This document shows, one piece after another, positions 60,476 to 64,000 of a stretch of 64,000 nt of DNA (its first letter is position 1; each line of letters begins with the position of its first letter). The position numbers were made by a program, and so were the translations under genes. The stretch comes from Hippophae tibetana (lineage: Eukaryota; Streptophyta; Magnoliopsida; Rosales; Elaeagnaceae). The notes beneath the pieces are model-generated. The model was given only the letters and a program-made list of their open reading frames with translations, was not told the DNA's origin and did not search any database. The stretch spans positions 14,092,001-14,156,000 of the forward strand of contig CM072803.1 of assembly GCA_037013495.1 (NCBI GenBank), read 5' to 3'.

Positions 60476-61873
60476 TTAAACAGCAAGGCCCTGCTCCCTC
60501 ACTTTCTTCAGCCACTTGAGTGCAGTCTCCAGTGTGGTATAAGCAGAAACAGAAGTCAAGCTCTTGCTCTCAACCGCATAATCGAATACCTCATAAGCCT
60601 CTGCAACCCTTCCTTCTCTACAAAGTGCCCTGAGAAATGTAGCATAAGAAGCTGTCTCAAGCTTCATATTATTACTTTTCATCCCCGTATACAATTCAAT
60701 CCCTTTCTCCAAAAACTTGGACTTGCACAAACCATGAAGCAATGTATTATAGGTGAACGAATTTGGATTACACCCCCTTGCTTCCATTTCCTCCAACAAC
60801 TGTAATGCACCCAACGCATTCCCCTCCCTACACATTCCATTCATCAAAGATGTGTATGTCAATACATCCGGAAAATGACCCATCTCAGCCATAATATTCA
60901 CATACCTCCTAGCCTCCTTTACTCGGCCGGCTTTTGACAAACCAAAAATCAGCGTATTGTAAGTAACAAGATCAGGCTCTACTCCATTCTCCTTCATTTT
61001 CTTAAAAACCTCAAGTGCCTCATTACCTTTGCTCAACATACAATAGCCTTTCATGATAGTATTATAAACGTAACAATCAGGCTTAAATCCCTCTTCAGCT
61101 AACACATCAACCAACCTTGTGGCCTCACGGAGATTCTTACTATTACAAACATTATCTATCAATATAGTATACGTAACAAGATCAGGCTTTACACTAAATG
61201 AGCTACGCATTTCATCTATGAAATCATATACACTACTCAAAGTCCTGGACTTGCAGAGGTGTTTAATAAGTAAATTGAAAGTATAATTATCGGGTGCTGT
61301 GTAGTTAAGCGATAATTCCTTCACCACTTCCAAGGCATGCTCAAGACGACCTACTGAACAGAGAGACCGAACAGCCACATCAGTAGTGACCTTATCAGGC
61401 CAAACACCAGCATTGACCATGTGAATTAGGGTCTGGTGTACAGAGTCAAGGGTTTGATCAGGTGATTTGCAAGACTGGGCAAGCAAGATGTGGTACGTTG
61501 AATGGTCAGGGGAAAAATTGGGATGGGTTTTGGTCATATGGCGGAGAAAGGCAATGGAATCATTAATGGTGGAGATTGAGGCGTAGCATTGAAATGCAGA
61601 GTTGTAGAAGTGGAGGTCAAGTGGAAGTTTGGGGGAGGAAGCAATGGAGTTGAAGACTTTTGTGGCATCGGAGAGGTCCGAAGACTTGAATGGGATTGGT
61701 AATTTGGGAGTATTGGTAGGATTTGAGGCTTGTGTTTGAGAGGTTTTCTTGTTTACTTTCTTGGGAAAGTAATGGGGTTTATGAGATGGCGCCTGTGTTG
61801 TAACCAAAGAAGATGCATTCTGCAATAGCTTAGCAGAAACTGCTGAACGAAGTGATGGTGGAACTTTACCCAT
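60476..61873 (-). CDS. P-class pentatricopeptide repeat protein, At2g17670-like
   Basis: Intronless frame of 465 residues. The ATG at 61871-61873 (MGKVPPSLRS) is chosen over the upstream ATG at 61918 because the Arabidopsis protein At2g17670 starts with MGKVP and has nearly the same length. The serine- and basic-rich N-terminus suggests import into mitochondria or plastids. From about residue 160, eight 35-residue PPR motifs follow, for example PDNYTFNLLIKHLCKS, PDLVTYTILIDNVCNS, PDLVTYNTLIFGLSKAGR and PNSFTYNTLLHGLCKS, ending in an ALKWLKKVREQGL tail. P-class PPR proteins bind organellar RNA sequence-specifically and affect stability, splicing or translation; the target here is unknown. No DYW or E domain. 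A 5'UTR exon probably lies at about 62646-62790. This is the best supported ordinary gene in the window. Confidence 0.95.
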   Translation of the reverse strand: MGKVPPSLRSAVSAKLLQNASSLVTTQAPSHKPHYFPKKVNKKTSQTQASNPTNTPKLPIPFKSSDLSDATKVFNSIASSPKLPLDLHFYNSAFQCYASISTINDSIAFLRHMTKTHPNFSPDHSTYHILLAQSCKSPDQTLDSVHQTLIHMVNAGVWPDKVTTDVAVRSLCSVGRLEHALEVVKELSLNYTAPDNYTFNLLIKHLCKSRTLSSVYDFIDEMRSSFSVKPDLVTYTILIDNVCNSKNLREATRLVDVLAEEGFKPDCYVYNTIMKGYCMLSKGNEALEVFKKMKENGVEPDLVTYNTLIFGLSKAGRVKEARRYVNIMAEMGHFPDVLTYTSLMNGMCREGNALGALQLLEEMEARGCNPNSFTYNTLLHGLCKSKFLEKGIELYTGMKSNNMKLETASYATFLRALCREGRVAEAYEVFDYAVESKSLTSVSAYTTLETALKWLKKVREQGLAV

Positions 61874-62159
61874 TCCTTTCCCTTCTCCTTCTTCTTCAAA
61901 TCTGTCTGGTGAATGCAATCAATTGTGCTTTTTTTCTGTATTATGGTTGGATCATCAGTAAAGAATTTCAAAAAAAAAAAATAGAGAGAGATGGGTATGA
62001 TCAATAATAGTCTTTACATAGAAAAGAGAGCGAAATGCGGACATAGAAACACGAGCTACGGATTCAAAGGAAAGACTAACAACATAACAACAACAGAAAA
62101 CATCAAAAATTACAAAGCAGAATAATATGTATAGCATAGGTAATATTTTTTTTCAATTA

Positions 62160-62640
62160 ATACAATCCACTTTGGATAACACTCACTAACTATTCTAAAT
62201 TACGGGGAGGGGACTTGAACCCTCATAGGCAAGCAAAGGTAATATTAAATATAATTGGAAATGAGAGAACATAGTTTAAGTTCTGTGCCTTACAAACTCA
62301 ATATATCTGATTACATGTATATGAATACATAATTGGAAAAGGTCAATTGTGGCCTGATTACAAATATCGAAGGAAAAATTAGAAGTTATTCAAATGGCAA
62401 TTTCAAAATGGATAATTGTTACCATATGATACTATGACAGTTGAACACTGGAAACCAAAATTGAACTTAAAGTTCTTAGTTTTAACACACTGCTTCATAA
62501 TAGTGGTTATTGCTCTCACTTTCCTCGAGTAGGTCATAGAACTCTTGCAAGAATTTTAGCACAGAGAGAAAGACGATGAACTAATGTGAAAAAAACAAAA
62601 AGGAAAACTAGTTCTATTTTCTTTTTCACTTAATTTATGG
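62160..62640 (-). other. Probable 5'UTR intron of the PPR gene
   Basis: No coding signal. It lies between a candidate acceptor near 61940 (ATAATACAG on the minus strand) and the donor at 62645-62646. A tRNA T-arm-like stretch at about 62202-62232 is discussed under rejected items. Confidence 0.3.
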
Positions 62641-62645
62641 CGTAC

Positions 62646-62790
62646 CTGGGGAAAAGCGCGAGACAGAAGTCTGGGTTGAAGCTTCAAGCTTCAAGCTTTC
62701 AACTATGGCGGAACCCAAGGCGAAACTGGACGCTGGCGCAATGCGGAGAGAAACTGAGAATGAGAGTATCAAAAAAGAGTTGGGCGTGAA
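62646..62790 (-). promoter_or_regulatory. Candidate 5'UTR exon and core promoter of the PPR gene
   Basis: The minus strand is pyrimidine-rich (TTTCTCTCCGC, CTTCTTTCACGCCC) and ends TTCCCCAG/GTACGCC, a good donor. It has no ATG that opens a plausible frame. Together with the plus-strand exon at about 63020 it points to a short divergent promoter between about 62790 and 63020. Confidence 0.4.
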
Positions 62791-63019
62791 AGAAGAGACA
62801 TATTATTGGGTCTAACAAGGTTGAGAATTGGGGTTTGATGGGCTTGATGAAAACCCACTAACAAGTTTAGATGGTATAGGTTTATAATTTTTACTTTTCG
62901 TTATAGACATAAAATAAAATCATCAGTCCTTTTAAAAAAATTATTCATTTTATTTTTCATTATATATATATAAATATATTATTTCATTTTGCCAAAAATC
63001 AAAATACAATTAAAAAAAA

Positions 63020-63134
63020 AAACTTTAACCTATCCATTTCCACTCTCAGCCCAAATTCGCAGCTCTCACCCGTCGCCCCGGCATAGCCCTCCGTAGCCGA
63101 TTCTCCACAGCAGGTGGTTCCTCCCATCTTCGAG
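63020..63134 (+). other. Candidate first (noncoding) exon of a divergent plus-strand gene
   Basis: A C-rich stretch (CTCTCAGCCC, CTCACCCGTCGCCCC) ends CTTCGAG/GTGAGTTCTC, a consensus plant donor at 63134-63135. The intron that follows is T-rich. A candidate acceptor GTTTCGTTTTAG ends at 63344. No ATG lies in the exon, so it would be 5'UTR; the coding part is beyond the window. The opposing open frames at 63000-63360 appear to be shadows of this composition. Confidence 0.4.
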
Positions 63135-64000
63135 GTGAGTTCTCGCCCTCCATTGATTTGTTTTGTCTCTCGTCTGTCTCGCGATCCACTGTTATTGCGA
63201 TGAATGGTTCTCGCCGTTTTTCTTGTTCCTGTCGGTGTCTTGTTGTTTTTTTCTGGTTCTCGCATCTGGCTGTTACTGATTTGGACTGTATTTTTTTCTT
63301 GTTCTGTGGAACTGTATTCACACGAAATTTGTGTTTCGTTTTAGACGCATGAATTGACAAATTTTTTCTCGTACATTTTACAATTAGGTCAACGAGTTGA
63401 GGTATTATTCCATTTGTGTTTTCTCAACCTCACTATCTCTGTTCACTTAGCCTTACAGCCGCTCCATCCCTCTATTTTTTACATGTATTTTTACCAATAT
63501 TCTTCAATTTTTATATGCTGTACATAATTTTGTACTATTTATGTTAGACAAATACGTATGAACTTTCTACATAAGTTACAAATTATTGTACACATTTTGT
63601 ATATGTTGCAAACTAAATTCAATAGGGAGTTTTCAAATTAAAAATATTGATTATTATGAATATTTTAATGTTCAAGATTATTTTGTAAGATGTACAAAAG
63701 TTACACATAAATCTGTGATATTTACAATGAAAACTGTACATAAATTTTATATGATTTTGTAGGATATATATTAAATTTATATGAAAATCTTTAAATTGTC
63801 ACATTAAATTATAAATAAATTTTCGAATTAGTAAGTTTTAAATTATATATATTACTCAACGGGAACAATTTTATGTTTTAGGATTATCTGTAATGTGTAC
63901 ATAAAGTGTATAATTTTGTAAGCTTTACAGAAATAAAATTTGGGATACTTATGTTTTGAATTAAAAATATTAATCGACTGTAACATTTTCATGTTCTAGG
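63135..64000 (+). other. Probable first intron of the plus-strand gene, with diverged tandem repeats
   Basis: T-rich up to about 63480, then AT-rich. From about 63630 three loosely related copies of an AATTAAAAATATT...TTTTAATGTTC...GATTAT block occur (about 63633, 63835 and 63954), the last running off the window. Confidence 0.3.

Noticed and set aside
61871..61918. Upstream ATG of the PPR gene adding 15 residues
   Set aside because: The added residues (acidic and glycine-rich) have no counterpart in the Arabidopsis protein, which starts at the downstream MGKVP.
62202..62232. tRNA-like T-arm and acceptor stretch on the minus strand (GGGTTCAAGTCCC followed by CTCCCCG)
   Set aside because: No D-arm, A box or anticodon arm can be found in the preceding 60 bases, so it is not a tRNA gene; at most a fragment or SINE remnant.
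62705..62815. 36-codon plus-strand frame starting MAEPKAKLDAG
   Set aside because: It overlaps the pyrimidine-rich putative 5'UTR exon of the PPR gene in antisense and is too short to support without homology.
63000..63360. Arginine- and lysine-rich minus-strand frames of 88 and 104 codons
   Set aside because: They are antisense to a pyrimidine-rich exon and T-rich intron on the plus strand; their composition reflects that bias.

Overview
This is an AT-rich nuclear segment from a flowering plant, most likely a eudicot. The evidence is intron-containing genes with plant-type splice sites, a P-class pentatricopeptide repeat (PPR) gene recognisable as the orthologue of Arabidopsis At2g17670, several Ty1/copia retrotransposons primed by initiator Met-tRNA, plant DNA transposons, and a nuclear insertion of plastid ycf2. 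The species cannot be named from the sequence alone.

Layout. 1-598 is the end of a CACTA transposon. About 1.8-3.0 kb holds a MAPKKK-like kinase pseudogene whose catalytic loop has been replaced by plastid ycf2 DNA. 4.9-5.9 kb is a PIF/Harbinger-type non-autonomous element carrying a telomere-like TTTAGGG-variant array. 8.3-9.7 kb is an unclassified dispersed repeat and 10.6-12.3 kb looks like a SIRE/Maximus-type LTR. 13.4-18.7 kb is a decayed copia element. From 19 to 45 kb, three related genes lie in tandem on the minus strand (19.0-24.9, 34.5-36.1 and 42.7-44.7 kb). They are separated and invaded by a 4.2 kb copia element with a second telomere-array element nested in it, a reverse-strand copia element (28-33.2 kb), an LTR remnant (33.3-34.3 kb) and a non-autonomous hAT element (39.6-41.6 kb). 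47-51.5 kb is a SIRE-like gag plus 3' LTR, 51.5-55.3 kb holds LINE remnants, and 57.5-58.7 kb is a Mutator-like element that may carry a gene fragment. The PPR gene sits on the minus strand at 60.5-61.9 kb, and the first exon of a divergent plus-strand gene begins near 63.0 kb.

The main result is the tandem triplet. Each copy can be assembled by hand into six exons with an uninterrupted frame (314, 316 and 315 residues). The proteins have the CDK fold signatures: glycine-rich loop, LKPxNF, APE, DxWSxGCIF and LDPxxRI. All three lack the beta3 lysine and the alphaC glutamate, carry NFG instead of DFG, and have an activation segment about ten residues short. They therefore look like a CDK-derived pseudokinase family kept as intact open frames. 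The copies share a GC-AG fourth intron and an N-terminal MGG(V/I)C motif compatible with dual acylation. Copies A and C have an E2F-like site in the 5' region that copy B has lost.

All exon calls are manual splice-site and homology readings without transcript support. Family names rest on motif recognition, not on a search.
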